Of a stretch of 22,979 nucleotides of DNA, positions 14,113 through 22,979 are shown piece after piece (the stretch's first letter is position 1; each line of letters starts with the position of its first letter). Source of the stretch: DASWUD01 sp036401755 (lineage in GTDB: Bacteria; Pseudomonadota; Gammaproteobacteria; Thiohalomonadales; Thiohalomonadaceae); contig DASWUD010000130.1 in assembly GCA_036401755.1 (NCBI GenBank), positions 1 through 22,979 on the forward strand, in the 5' to 3' direction. The translations under genes were made by a program, and so were the position numbers. Under the pieces are notes generated by a model. It was not told where the DNA came from. It did not search any database and saw only the letters and a program-made list of their open reading frames with translations.

Positions 14113-15555
14113 CTAGACGGCACCCATTGCCGCCTTGCACAGAGCAATCACCGTCTCCGGGAAAATGCCCAGCAGCAACACGGCCATGCCATTCACCCCA
14201 AGCACCAGCCGCAACTCACCACTCGCCCGGATGGGTTCGCCGGTTTGCGGCTTGTCGAAATAGATCAGCTTGACGATGCGCAGGTAATAGAAGGCACCTA
14301 TCACCGAAAAGAGCACCGCTGCGACCGCCAGCGGCATGTGCCCCGTCGCCACCAGTGACTGGATCACGCCCAGTTTAGCCCAGAAACCCAGGAACGGCGG
14401 CACGCCGGCCATGGAGAACATGAAAAAGAGCATCAGCGCGGCGTACCAGGGGCTACGTTCGTTGAGTCCCTTGAAGTCGTCGAGCCGCTCGGCCTCGAAG
14501 CCGGCGCGGCTGAGCAGGATCACCATGCCGAAGCCACCCAGCCCCATCAGCACATAGACCAGGGCGTAGTACATGGCGGAGGCATAGCCGCCGCTGTTGC
14601 CGGCAATCACCCCCAGCATGAGGAAGCCCATGTGCGAGATGCCCGAATAGGCGAGCATGCGCTTGATGTTGCTCTGGGCGATGGCGACGATATTCCCGAT
14701 GGCCATCGAGAGGAACGCCAGCACCACCAGGATGTCGTGCCACTGGGCATAGATACCGGAGAGACCATCCACCAGCAGCCGCATCAGCATGGCAAAGGCG
14801 GCGATCTTCGGTGCGGAGCTGACGAACAGGGTTACCGCGGTCGGTGCCCCATGATAGACGTCGGGGACCCACATGTGGAACGGCACCGCCCCCAGCTTGA
14901 AGGCCACCCCCACCATCACGAACACCAGACCGAACACCAGCACCAGATCATCGGGGCGACCCGACTGAACGGCAATGTTGATGTCCCCCAGATTGAGCGA
15001 AGCGGTTGCGCCATAGATCATGGACATGCCATAGAGCAGCATCGCCGAGGCCATGGCACCGAGCACGAAATATTTCATGGCCGCTTCAGAGGCAGCCACT
15101 GAATCACGCTGCATCGCCACCATGGCATAGAGCGACAGCGACAACAGTTCGAGGCCGAGATAGAGGGGGACGAAGTGGTGGGCCGAGATCATCACCATCA
15201 TCCCCAGTACGGCCGCGAGGCCGAGCACGAAAAACTCGCCACTAAACATCTGGTGTTCACGCAAATAGCTACGTGAGTAGGCTAAGACCATGAAGGTGGC
15301 GATGAGGGTGGCCAGCTTGAGCAACAAGCCCATCAAATCATTGATGAACATGCCATTGAAGGTCTGCTCGGGCTGGGTGCCATAGAGACTCAGGGTGAGA
15401 GCAAACGTCCCCACCAGGGTCGCCTGCGACAGCAGGTAGGTCACCACACGACTGCGCTCACTCAGGAAAAGGTCGATCACCAGGATCAGGCAGATCATGC
15501 CCAGCATGAACATCTCGGGCAGCGCAGGCAGAAAATTGTAGGTCTGAGCGGTCAT
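14113..15555 (-). CDS. nuoN: NADH-quinone oxidoreductase subunit N
   Basis: Antiporter-like membrane subunit of complex I (ND2 counterpart), 480 aa and about 14 membrane helices. The conserved proton-channel helix contains FKLGAVPFHMWVPDVYHGAPTAVTLFVSSAPK, with the key lysine and the broken-helix P-D motif. The N-terminal helices begin after MTAQTYNFLPALPEMFMLG. It translocates protons when electrons pass from NADH to quinone. Last of the nuo structural genes, 14 bp after nuoM. Confidence 0.97.
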   Translation of the reverse strand: MTAQTYNFLPALPEMFMLGMICLILVIDLFLSERSRVVTYLLSQATLVGTFALTLSLYGTQPEQTFNGMFINDLMGLLLKLATLIATFMVLAYSRSYLREHQMFSGEFFVLGLAAVLGMMVMISAHHFVPLYLGLELLSLSLYAMVAMQRDSVAASEAAMKYFVLGAMASAMLLYGMSMIYGATASLNLGDINIAVQSGRPDDLVLVFGLVFVMVGVAFKLGAVPFHMWVPDVYHGAPTAVTLFVSSAPKIAAFAMLMRLLVDGLSGIYAQWHDILVVLAFLSMAIGNIVAIAQSNIKRMLAYSGISHMGFLMLGVIAGNSGGYASAMYYALVYVLMGLGGFGMVILLSRAGFEAERLDDFKGLNERSPWYAALMLFFMFSMAGVPPFLGFWAKLGVIQSLVATGHMPLAVAAVLFSVIGAFYYLRIVKLIYFDKPQTGEPIRASGELRLVLGVNGMAVLLLGIFPETVIALCKAAMGAV

Positions 15556-15569
15556 TGAGTGGCTTCCCG

Positions 15570-17087
15570 TTACAGCTTCGAGTGGGTGATGTGTTCAACC
15601 AGATGGTCCACCGTGGCCCCCATCACCTCCAGCAGCGGCGCGGGCCACAACCCGAGCAGCAGCACCATCACTGCCAGGGTGGCGAGGAACAGAAACTCAC
15701 GGGAGTCGATATCGGTGAGTTCGGCCACATGGTGGTTGCTCACCTTGCCGTAGATCACCCGCTTTACCATCCACAGGGTGTAAGCGGCACCCAGCATCAG
15801 TGTGGTGGCGGCGAAGAAGGCGATCCAGAAGTTGGCCTTGAAGGCGCTGAGGATCACCATGAACTCGCCGACGAATCCCGAAGTGCCCGGCAGGCCGGCG
15901 TTGGCCATGGCAAACAGCACCATGAAGGCGGCGAACTTCGGCATGGTGTTCACCACCCCGCCGTAGTCGCTGATCTGCCGGCTGTGCATGCGGTCGTAGA
16001 GCACACCGACACAGAGGACCATGGCACCGGAGACAAAACCGTGGGAGACCCTCTGCACCATGCCCCCCTCGATACCCATCACCGTCCCTTTGAAGCTGCC
16101 GGTATTGCCCGCGATCATGAAGGCGATGAAGAAGCCGAGCGTGACGAAGCCCATGTGGGCGATGGAGGAGTAGGCGATGAGTTTCTTCATGTCTTGCTGT
16201 ACCAGCGCGACGAAGCTGATATAGACCACCGCCACCAGCGACAGGGTGATCATCAGCCAGTCGAGTGCATGGCTGGCATCGGGGGTGATGGGCAGGCTGA
16301 AGCGCAGGAAACCGTAGGCACCGAGTTTGAGCATGATCGCCGCCAGGATCACCGAACCGCCGGTGGGTGCTTCCACGTGGGCATCGGGCAACCAGGTGTG
16401 GACCGGCCACATGGGCACCTTCACCGCGAAGGCGATGAGGAAGGCCAGGAAGATGAGGATCTGCGCATTCAGTCCGATGCGCGCCGCGTGGTAATCCAGA
16501 ATGGCAAAGCTGCCCGTCTGTGAGTGGAGCCAGAGCAGCGCCACCAACATGAAAACCGAGCCGAGGAAGGTGTAGAGGAAGAACTTGATGGTGGCGTAGA
16601 CGCGCCGTTCACCTCCCCAGATGCCGATGATGATGAACATCGGGATCAGCATCGCCTCCCAGAGGACATAAAAGAGCATCGCGTCGAGGGAGGCAAATAC
16701 GCCATTCATCAACCCCTCCATAATGAGGAAGGCCGCCATGTATTGCGCCTTCTTGTAGGTGATGACACGCCAGCCGGCGATCACCACGATCACCGTCATG
16801 AAAGTGGTGAGCACGATCAATGGCATCGAGATGCCGTCAACACCGAGGTGGTAGAAGACGTTAAAGGTGTCGATCCATACTGAGCGCTCGACAAACTGCA
16901 TGGCGGAGCTGGTGCTGTCGAATTGGCTAAAGAGCGGCAGCGACAGAACGAAGGTCAGCAGCGCTACCAGCAAGGCGACTACGCGCGCATCCAACCCCTT
17001 TCGCTCGCTTCCGGTAACGAGCACCAGCAGACCACCGATGATCGGTGTCCAGATGACCAGACTCAGCAGTGGCAGATTAGAGAACAT
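15570..17087 (-). CDS. nuoM: NADH-quinone oxidoreductase subunit M
   Basis: Antiporter-like subunit (ND4 counterpart), 505 aa with about 14 helices. Visible key parts: the glutamate-bearing LWEAMLIPMFIIIGIWGG in helix 5, the lysine-bearing AFAVKVPMWPVHTWLPDAHVEAPTGGSVILAA in the broken helix 7, and AYSSIAHMGFVTLG in helix 8. ATG at 17085-17087 behind a GGGAAGGG tract; the gap to nuoL is 23 bp. Confidence 0.98.
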   Translation of the reverse strand: MFSNLPLLSLVIWTPIIGGLLVLVTGSERKGLDARVVALLVALLTFVLSLPLFSQFDSTSSAMQFVERSVWIDTFNVFYHLGVDGISMPLIVLTTFMTVIVVIAGWRVITYKKAQYMAAFLIMEGLMNGVFASLDAMLFYVLWEAMLIPMFIIIGIWGGERRVYATIKFFLYTFLGSVFMLVALLWLHSQTGSFAILDYHAARIGLNAQILIFLAFLIAFAVKVPMWPVHTWLPDAHVEAPTGGSVILAAIMLKLGAYGFLRFSLPITPDASHALDWLMITLSLVAVVYISFVALVQQDMKKLIAYSSIAHMGFVTLGFFIAFMIAGNTGSFKGTVMGIEGGMVQRVSHGFVSGAMVLCVGVLYDRMHSRQISDYGGVVNTMPKFAAFMVLFAMANAGLPGTSGFVGEFMVILSAFKANFWIAFFAATTLMLGAAYTLWMVKRVIYGKVSNHHVAELTDIDSREFLFLATLAVMVLLLGLWPAPLLEVMGATVDHLVEHITHSKL

Positions 17088-17110
17088 TCACCCTTCCCTT
17101 TATATTTGCT

Positions 17111-19108
17111 TTATTTCAGGACGAACAGGCCAAACAACGACAGCAGGCCGACGATCATCGCAAAGGCGTAGTGGTAGAGATAGCCCGACTGGAAATGACG
17201 CAGCAGCGCCGCGCTCCACCCCACCACGCGTGCCGAACCGTTTACCAGCAGCCCATCGATCAGCACCACATCACCGGCACGCCACAACCCCTTGCCGAGC
17301 AGTTGACTGCCCCCGCCGAAAAAGTGCCCGTAAAACCAGTCGAAGCCATATTTATTTTCAAGAATACGGTAGAGCACCGAGAGGCGCGCGCGAATCTTCT
17401 CAGGCACATCGGTGAACTTCATATAAAGCAACCACGCCGTGACCACTCCCGCCAACGCCAGCCAGAACGGCACGCTGGTTATCGCGTGCGCCGCCATGGT
17501 CAAAGGACCGTGGAACTCCTCCGCTAGCTCCCCGAGGACGTTGTGTGCTTCTTCCACATGGATGGCCCCGGCGAAGAAATTGCCGAATACCATGGGACCT
17601 ACATACAGGGCGCCGATCACCACCGAGGGAATGGCGAGAAGAATCAACGGCAGCGTGACTACCAGGGGTGATTCGTGCAGATGTTCGCGAGTGTGATGGT
17701 CCATGCGCTCCTTGCCGTGGAACACCAGGAAGTACATGCGGAAGCTGTAGAGCGCGGTGATGAAGACGCCGATAAGCAGTGCCCAATGGGCATAGGTCGC
17801 ACCTGCGATGTGGGACATCCCCACCGCCTCGATGATCGAATCCTTGGAGTAGAAACCGGCAAAGCCGGGGGTGCCGATCAAGGCCAGCGAGCCAATCAGC
17901 GAGGTGATCCAGGTGATGGGCATGTACTTGCGCAGCCCGCCCATCTTGCGCATATCCTGTTCGTGATGCATGGCGATGATCACCGAGCCGGCCGCCAGGA
18001 ACAGCAGTGCCTTGAAGAAGGCGTGGGTCATGAGGTGGAAGATGCTGGCGGCATAGGCCGAGGCACCGAGCGCCGCGGTCATGTAACCCAGTTGGGAGAG
18101 CGTCGAGTAGGCGACTACGCGTTTGATGTCGTGCTGCACCAGCCCCAGGAAGCCCATGAATAGTGCGGTGGTTGCACCGATCACCATGACCACCGTCAAG
18201 GCCGTCTCTGACAACTCATAGATGGGCGACATGCGTGCCACCATGAAGATGCCGGCGGTCACCATGGTCGCGGCGTGGATCAATGCGGAGATTGGAGTCG
18301 GGCCTTCCATGGAATCGGGCAACCACACGTGCAGCGGTACCTGTGCCGATTTGCCCATGGCGCCGATGAACAGCAGGATGGCAATCACCGTCAGCACGTT
18401 CCATTCGCTTCCCGGCAGAATCGAGATCACCAGATCTTTTTGCAGGCTAACGGCAGAGAATACCTCTGCGTAATCGAGGGTGTTGAAATACATCAGCACC
18501 CCGGCGATGCCGAGCAGGAAACCAAAATCGCCGACACGGTTAACCAGGAACGCTTTGAGATTGGCGTAGATGGCCGTCTCGCGCGTTGACCAGAAACCGA
18601 TCAGCAGATAGGAGACCAGCCCCACCGCCTCCCAGCCGAAGAACAGCTGCATGAAGTTGTTGGCCATCACCAGCATCAGCATGGAGAAGGTGAACAGCGA
18701 GATGTAACTGAAGAAGCGCTGATAGCTGTTGGTGCCGGCACGACTGTCGTCGGGCCAGTTGTGCTGGTCGTCGGCCATGTAACCGATAGTGTAGATGTGC
18801 ACCATCAGCGAGACGAAGGTGACCACCACCATCATCATGGCGGTAAGGTGGTCGATGAGGAAGCCCACCTCGAAGCGTACCCCCTCCGCCACCAGCCAGG
18901 TGTAGACCGACTGATTGATGCTCTCTCCGCCGTCGAGCACCAATCGCTTGAAGACCAGCAACGAGAGCACAAAGGCGATCGTAACACCAAGGATCGTCAC
19001 GCTATGGGCGCCGCGCCGTCCGATGCTGCCGCCGAACAGGCCGGCGAGGAGTGAGCCCACCAGCGGAGCAAGGGCGATGGCCAGCAGAATGTTGAGCATA
19101 TTTTCCAT
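17111..19108 (-). CDS. nuoL: NADH-quinone oxidoreductase subunit L
   Basis: Largest antiporter-like subunit (ND5 counterpart), 665 aa. The N-terminal part has GWEAVGLVSYLLIGFW and GKSAQVPLHVWLPDSMEGPTPISALIHAATMVTAG, the proton-channel core; AYSTLSQLGYM follows. After the core, the C-terminal region (about 500-665) includes the long amphipathic lateral helix, which runs along NuoM and NuoN, and a final membrane helix. It starts 6 bp after nuoK, whose terminal AAGGGG provides the ribosome binding site. Confidence 0.98.
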   Translation of the reverse strand: MENMLNILLAIALAPLVGSLLAGLFGGSIGRRGAHSVTILGVTIAFVLSLLVFKRLVLDGGESINQSVYTWLVAEGVRFEVGFLIDHLTAMMMVVVTFVSLMVHIYTIGYMADDQHNWPDDSRAGTNSYQRFFSYISLFTFSMLMLVMANNFMQLFFGWEAVGLVSYLLIGFWSTRETAIYANLKAFLVNRVGDFGFLLGIAGVLMYFNTLDYAEVFSAVSLQKDLVISILPGSEWNVLTVIAILLFIGAMGKSAQVPLHVWLPDSMEGPTPISALIHAATMVTAGIFMVARMSPIYELSETALTVVMVIGATTALFMGFLGLVQHDIKRVVAYSTLSQLGYMTAALGASAYAASIFHLMTHAFFKALLFLAAGSVIIAMHHEQDMRKMGGLRKYMPITWITSLIGSLALIGTPGFAGFYSKDSIIEAVGMSHIAGATYAHWALLIGVFITALYSFRMYFLVFHGKERMDHHTREHLHESPLVVTLPLILLAIPSVVIGALYVGPMVFGNFFAGAIHVEEAHNVLGELAEEFHGPLTMAAHAITSVPFWLALAGVVTAWLLYMKFTDVPEKIRARLSVLYRILENKYGFDWFYGHFFGGGSQLLGKGLWRAGDVVLIDGLLVNGSARVVGWSAALLRHFQSGYLYHYAFAMIVGLLSLFGLFVLK

Positions 19109-19114
19109 GACGGC

Positions 19115-19420
19115 CTACCCCTTCAGCAAATCGAGTTCATCGACGTTGATGGTGCGGCGGTTACGGAACAGCACCACCAGGATCGCCAGCCCGATGGCTG
19201 CCTCGGCCGCCGCCACCGTGAGAATGAAGAAGACAAAGATCTGTCCCGAGGCGTCCCCCAGAAAATGGGAGAAGGCGATGAAATTGATGTTGACCGCCAG
19301 CAGCATCAGCTCGACACACATGAGCAGGATGAGCACATTCTTGCGATTGATGAACACCCCTGCCATGGAGATGCAGAAGAGGATCGCACTGACGATCAGG
19401 TAATCAGACAGGGCAATCAT
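19115..19420 (-). CDS. nuoK: NADH-quinone oxidoreductase subunit K
   Basis: A 101-aa, three-helix subunit (ND4L counterpart) in the membrane arm next to NuoJ and NuoN. It holds the two membrane glutamates of the family, in CVELMLLAVNINFIAFS and in AAAEAAIGLAILV. I start it at MIALSDYLIVSA (ATG 19418-19420), with GAGGAG 6 nt upstream; the frame extends to 19468 but that would overlap nuoJ and is not family-like. Confidence 0.97.
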   Translation of the reverse strand: MIALSDYLIVSAILFCISMAGVFINRKNVLILLMCVELMLLAVNINFIAFSHFLGDASGQIFVFFILTVAAAEAAIGLAILVVLFRNRRTINVDELDLLKG

Positions 19421-19452
19421 GTTGCGCTCCTCATTCCGGTGACACGCTTCAT
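19417..19452 (-). CDS. Possible 11-codon mini-cistron bridging nuoJ and nuoK
   Basis: Reads MKRVTGMRSAT. Its ATG overlaps the nuoJ stop (ATGA) and its stop overlaps the nuoK start (ATGA). Both ATGs are preceded by the same AGGAGCGCAA module. It could hand ribosomes from nuoJ to nuoK, or it may just be a by-product of a small duplication of the start region. The peptide itself looks non-functional. Confidence 0.25.
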   Translation of the reverse strand: MKRVTGMRSAT

Positions 19453-20054
19453 TTGCGCTCCTCCGCACTCATCGACACCAGCCGCACGCGCTCGTCGCGG
19501 CGCGCCGCCACCTGCTGATCCACGCTCTGGATGCGGGTGCCGGGACGGCGGCGCAGGGTCAGGGCAATCGCCGCGACGATGGCCACCAGCAGGATCATCG
19601 CCGCGATCTCGAAGGGGTAGAGATATTGGGTATAGAGCAGCCGTCCCAGCTCCTTGGTATTGCTGTAGTGGGCACCGTGCGCTGCGGGCGCGCTCCACTT
19701 CTCCAGGCCGAAATGTTCGCCGCCGACCGCCATCACCATCACCGCGAGCAGCAACAGTGCCACGATGGCGCCGATGGGCAGATAGCGGGCGAAGCCTTTG
19801 CGCATCGTTACAATATTGATATCGAGCATCATTACCACGAAGAGGAACAGCACCATCACCGCCCCCACGTAGACCAGCACCAGCGTGATGGCGAGAAACT
19901 CGGCTTCCAGCAATACCCACAGCGCCGCACTGGTAAAGAAGGCCAACACCAGGAACAGCGCCGAGTGGACTGGATTGCGTACCGTGATCACCATTCCGGC
20001 AGAGAGCACCAGCAGCGCGGAGAAGGCGTAGAAAACAAACTGTTCGAAGCTCAT
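19449..20054 (-). CDS. nuoJ: NADH-quinone oxidoreductase subunit J
   Basis: Membrane subunit (ND6 counterpart), 201 aa with five expected helices in the first 170 residues and a basic, probably cytoplasmic tail. Conserved tracts: VRNPVHSALFLVLAFFTSAALWVLLEAEFLAITLVLVYVGAVMVLFLFVVMMLD, including the helix with the pi-bulge involved in the open/closed transition of complex I. ATG at 20052-20054, 21 bp after nuoI. Confidence 0.97.
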   Translation of the reverse strand: MSFEQFVFYAFSALLVLSAGMVITVRNPVHSALFLVLAFFTSAALWVLLEAEFLAITLVLVYVGAVMVLFLFVVMMLDINIVTMRKGFARYLPIGAIVALLLLAVMVMAVGGEHFGLEKWSAPAAHGAHYSNTKELGRLLYTQYLYPFEIAAMILLVAIVAAIALTLRRRPGTRIQSVDQQVAARRDERVRLVSMSAEERK

Positions 20055-20075
20055 AGCGTGTCCCGTTCAGGTGCC

Positions 20076-20588
20076 TCAGCGGTACTTGGCATCAGCCGCG
20101 CGATCGGCGGCGATCTGCTGTTCGTATTTGTCACCCACGGCCAGCAGCTTCTCCTTGGTCATCAGCAGATCGCTGCGCTGTTCACCGTGATACTCGTAAA
20201 TACGGGTTTCGACGATCGAATCGACCGGGCAGGACTCCTCGCAGAAGCCGCAGAAGATGCACTTGGTCAGATCGATGTCATAACGGGTAGTGCGGCGCGA
20301 GCCGTCGGCGCGCGGTGCCGCCTCGATGGTGATCGCCAGCGCCGGACAGACCACCTCGCACAGCTTGCAGGCGATACAGCGCTCTTCACCATTGGGGTAG
20401 CGGCGCAGCGCGTGCAAGCCGCGGAAACGCGGCGACATGGGCGCGCGCTCTTCTGGATATTGCACGGTGATTTTGTTACCCACCAGGTATCGTCCGGTGA
20501 GACGCATCCCGGCCAACAGTTCCCATAAAAACAGGCTCTTGAAGAAGCGCGTCACGGGGCCGAATATAGTGTCTTTTCTTCCGGTCAT
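20076..20588 (-). CDS. nuoI: NADH-quinone oxidoreductase subunit I (two 4Fe-4S)
   Basis: Ferredoxin-like peripheral-arm subunit (TYKY counterpart) that carries clusters N6a and N6b and passes electrons toward N2 in NuoB. 170 aa from MTGRKDTIFGPV. The two cluster motifs are complete: C71-IA-C74-KL-C77-EVV-C81-P and C110-IF-C113-GF-C116-EES-C120-P. The ATG (20586-20588) overlaps the nuoH stop as ATGA; the longer frame to 20618 lies inside nuoH and is rejected. Confidence 0.98.
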   Translation of the reverse strand: MTGRKDTIFGPVTRFFKSLFLWELLAGMRLTGRYLVGNKITVQYPEERAPMSPRFRGLHALRRYPNGEERCIACKLCEVVCPALAITIEAAPRADGSRRTTRYDIDLTKCIFCGFCEESCPVDSIVETRIYEYHGEQRSDLLMTKEKLLAVGDKYEQQIAADRAADAKYR

Positions 20589-21685
20589 GCGGCTGCCCTT
20601 TGTGCTGCATCGAACCATGGGGAGAGTCCGGCTACCACAGCCAGCGCCACTACCACCAGCCAGACGATGGTGATGGGAATGAACACTTTCCAGCCAAGTC
20701 GCATGATTTGGTCATAGCGATAGCGCGGGAAGGTGGCGCGAAACCAGAGGTAGAGGAACATGAAGACGAACATCTTGCCGAACAACCAAAGCATGCTCGG
20801 TTCTGCCAGGAAGGTTTCGCCCAGCATGGGCAGCCCCTGGAAGGGTGAGAGCCAACCACCCAGGAACATTAGCGAGGCCAGGGCCCCGACCAGGATCATG
20901 TTGGCGTACTCGGCGAGGAAGAAGACCGCGAAGGTCATACCCGAATACTCCACATGGAAACCGGCGACGATCTCCGACTCCCCTTCCGCCACATCGAACG
21001 GCGAACGGTTGGTCTCGGCCACGCCGGAGATGAAGTAGACCACGAACAGCGGCAGCAACGGCAGCCAGTACCAGTGGAGCACACTGCCTTGCTGGGCATT
21101 GACGATCTCGCCGAGATTGATGCTGCCGGCGGCGAGCAACACACCCACCAGCGCAAAGCCCATGGCGATTTCGTAGGAGACGATCTGCGCTGCCGAACGC
21201 ATTGCGCCAAGGAAGGCGTATTTGGAATTGGAGGCCCAGCCCGCCAGGATGATGCCATAGACCCCCATGGAGGTGAGCGCCAGAATGTAGAGCAGCGAGG
21301 CATCGATATTGGCGAGCACCTTGGTGTCGTCGAATGGCACCACCGCCCAGGCGGCGAGCGCGGGACCCATGGAAAGGATCGGTGCAAAGAGGAACAGGAA
21401 CTTGTTGGCCCCGCTCGGGATCACAATCTCCTTGAACATCAACTTCACCGCATCGGCGAGCGGCTGACCCAGTCCCCACAGGCGGTGGCCAAAGAGGCCG
21501 ACGCGGTTCGGGCCGAGGCGAACATGCATCCAGCCCAGCACCTTGCGCTCCGCATAGGTGTAATCGGCCACGGCAATCATCAGCGGCAATACGATGATGA
21601 CAATCTTCACCAAGATGGTGACAAGCGTCACCAGCGACGCGGGAACACCCCATCCTTCCAGCAGGCCTTGCAGCATCTCTATCAT
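20585..21685 (-). CDS. nuoH: NADH-quinone oxidoreductase subunit H
   Basis: Membrane subunit (ND1 counterpart) that forms the quinone entry channel at the junction of the two arms. 366 aa and about eight or nine helices. Signature stretches: AERKVLGWMHVRLGPNRVG, LADAVKLMFKEIVIP, and the acidic quinone-chamber loop AETNRSPFDVAEGESEIVAGFHVEYSG. ATG at 21683-21685, 21 bp after nuoG; stop shared with the nuoI start. Confidence 0.98.
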   Translation of the reverse strand: MIEMLQGLLEGWGVPASLVTLVTILVKIVIIVLPLMIAVADYTYAERKVLGWMHVRLGPNRVGLFGHRLWGLGQPLADAVKLMFKEIVIPSGANKFLFLFAPILSMGPALAAWAVVPFDDTKVLANIDASLLYILALTSMGVYGIILAGWASNSKYAFLGAMRSAAQIVSYEIAMGFALVGVLLAAGSINLGEIVNAQQGSVLHWYWLPLLPLFVVYFISGVAETNRSPFDVAEGESEIVAGFHVEYSGMTFAVFFLAEYANMILVGALASLMFLGGWLSPFQGLPMLGETFLAEPSMLWLFGKMFVFMFLYLWFRATFPRYRYDQIMRLGWKVFIPITIVWLVVVALAVVAGLSPWFDAAQRAAA

Positions 21686-21706
21686 GTTGTTATTTGCACT
21701 CCCCTG

Positions 21707-22979
21707 CTAGGCCGGCCGCGCCGTGAGCGGACCGAAACCCGCGCCGAGTCCCAGCCCCTCTGCGCCACCACACGGCACATAGAGACAACCAGCGGCAACG
21801 CGCTCATCGGCCGACACCTTCAAATAAACTTCACCACTTCCCTGACCCACTACGGCCTCACCGCCATCACGCAGGCCGAGTGCGGCGAGCGTCGCCGACG
21901 CACCGCGCACTCTGCCCATCTGTGCATCACGTGTCTGCTGCAGGGCCGACGAACGTCGCACCAACGGGTCAACCGAATAGATAGGGAAATCACTGACACG
22001 CGTCAGCGTTGAAGTGAGCTGGGGAAGTGCCAGATTTGATGCGGCGGTGTAGCTGGCATCGGACGTCACACCGGTACACTGTGTGTACAACTCATCGCGC
22101 ACCTCTTCGGAGGTCATGTACTCAAAGCCGCTCAGGTCGAGCATATTGCCGAACACACGCAGTACCTTCCAGGCCGGGCGAGCATCGCCCGGTGGGGTCA
22201 CTACACCCGGCACGCTCTGCCAGCTACCTTCGGTGTTGACATAGGTGCCTGACGTTTCGGGAAAGAGTGCGATGGGCAGTAGTACATCGGCGCTGTCGCG
22301 CATGGCGGCGGTTGCATAGGCAGTGAGTGCTACGACGAAATCTGCATTACGCACACCATTAGCGGCACACTGTGCGTCAATGGCATCGAACTCCGGCTCG
22401 ACACCGAGCAGCACCAGCCCCTTCACGCCACTGGTGCACATGCCATGCCAGTGCGCACCTGCTGTATTTGTTTTATTGCCCGGCAGGCGATGCGGCACCA
22501 TGCCAGCCAGCCAGGCGCCGGCACTGTTCCCCCCTTCAGCGAGCACACCCAGTCGGGCACCGCTCAGGGCACTGATGGCCGCAGCCAGGGCGCGCAGTTC
22601 GGCCAGATGCGGATGGGCGACAGCGCCATTGCCAAGCAGCAGCGAGGGGGCCTTGGCATCGGCCAGCCGTTGCGCCATCTCTTGCTGGGTGGCATCAACC
22701 GCCACGTCACTGGTCAACGCCGCAACAGCAGACGGCACAGTAGTTCCCTTGAGCGTGGCCAGTGTCTTGGCCACGCCGGCGAGGGCATGCACCATGCCGC
22801 CCGGAGAGGTGACCGTCCTCGCTGCCAGCGGAAAATTAAATTCATAATCGAGCGTGTTGATGGCCATCAGCCGCGCGCCCTTGAGCGAGGCTTTGCGCAG
22901 GCGGTGGGCGATGAGCGGCTGCTCCTTGCGCACATTGGAGCCGATGAGCAGCACCGCATCGCGCGTCTCGAGTTCCGGG
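21707..22979 (-). CDS. nuoG: NADH-quinone oxidoreductase subunit G, C-terminal part
   Basis: Partial: the frame is open to the right edge of the window, so about 423 C-terminal residues are present and the N-terminal Fe-S domains (N1b, N4, N5) are missing. The visible part is the molybdopterin-oxidoreductase-like domain, which carries no cofactor in complex I. Recognisable tracts: ETRDAVLLIGSNVRKEQPLIAHRLRKA, ADVLLPIALFPETSGTYVNTEGSWQ, and VVTPPGDARPAWKVLRVFGNML. The methionine or valine codon at 22954 is internal, not the start. Followed by nuoH after 21 bp. Confidence 0.96.
   Translation of the reverse strand, partial: PELETRDAVLLIGSNVRKEQPLIAHRLRKASLKGARLMAINTLDYEFNFPLAARTVTSPGGMVHALAGVAKTLATLKGTTVPSAVAALTSDVAVDATQQEMAQRLADAKAPSLLLGNGAVAHPHLAELRALAAAISALSGARLGVLAEGGNSAGAWLAGMVPHRLPGNKTNTAGAHWHGMCTSGVKGLVLLGVEPEFDAIDAQCAANGVRNADFVVALTAYATAAMRDSADVLLPIALFPETSGTYVNTEGSWQSVPGVVTPPGDARPAWKVLRVFGNMLDLSGFEYMTSEEVRDELYTQCTGVTSDASYTAASNLALPQLTSTLTRVSDFPIYSVDPLVRRSSALQQTRDAQMGRVRGASATLAALGLRDGGEAVVGQGSGEVYLKVSADERVAAGCLYVPCGGAEGLGLGAGFGPLTARPA

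Noticed and set aside
15555..16523. 322-codon plus-strand frame opposite nuoM, and similar ones opposite nuoN and nuoH
   Set aside because: His/Glu/Gly-rich complement of hydrophobic membrane-protein codons; a known artefact of nuo genes.

Overview
The window is a core-genome segment of a moderately GC-rich gammaproteobacterium. The gene order nuo operon - DUF2818 - initiator tRNA - rimP - nusA - infB - rbfA - truB - rpsO - pnp and the protein sequences point to that class, probably the Chromatiales/Ectothiorhodospiraceae-like sulfur-oxidiser side; the genus cannot be fixed by eye. Almost everything is on the minus strand, so the region is transcribed from right to left. The only clear plus-strand gene is a sulfurtransferase at 3276-4136. 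I saw no mobile element, CRISPR array, rRNA or prophage.

Right part (22979 to 13722): the 3' end of nuoG (cut by the window edge), then nuoH, I, J, K, L, M and N and a small DUF2818 membrane protein. These encode the membrane arm and part of the peripheral arm of proton-pumping NADH:quinone oxidoreductase (complex I). They are tightly packed and probably belong to one long transcript.

Middle (13679 to 13421): a self-contained initiator tRNA unit with a strong sigma-70 promoter, GC-rich discriminator, 77-nt tRNA-fMet with encoded CCA, and terminator. A second, near-consensus promoter follows. Its short leader holds another intrinsic terminator just before rimP, a layout that fits transcription attenuation of the translation-factor operon.

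Centre (13408 to 4867): rimP-nusA-infB-rbfA-truB-rpsO-pnp, covering 30S maturation, antitermination/termination, initiation factor 2, tRNA pseudouridylation, ribosomal protein S15 and mRNA decay. rpsO appears to have its own promoter, with a perfect palindrome filling its spacer. pnp ends at a long, perfectly symmetrical terminator.

Left part (4817 to 1): an unrecognised two-gene unit (a TPR-like membrane protein that seems to lack a standard start codon, translationally coupled to a 61-aa protein), then the sulfurtransferase facing it, then a divergent methionine-salvage cluster mtnB-mtnD-mtnC followed by a thioredoxin-fold protein, and finally the 5' part of a secreted DUF4426 gene that leaves the window. 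The mtn genes act in sequence on methylthioribulose-1-phosphate to give the 2-oxo acid precursor of methionine. The other salvage enzymes (mtnA, mtnN/mtnP, mtnK, aminotransferase) are not in the window.

No new defence or mobile system is visible. The items most worth a second look are regulatory: the rimP leader attenuator, the palindrome in the rpsO promoter, the AUC-like start at 4817 with its GTGA-coupled partner, and the mini-cistron between nuoJ and nuoK.
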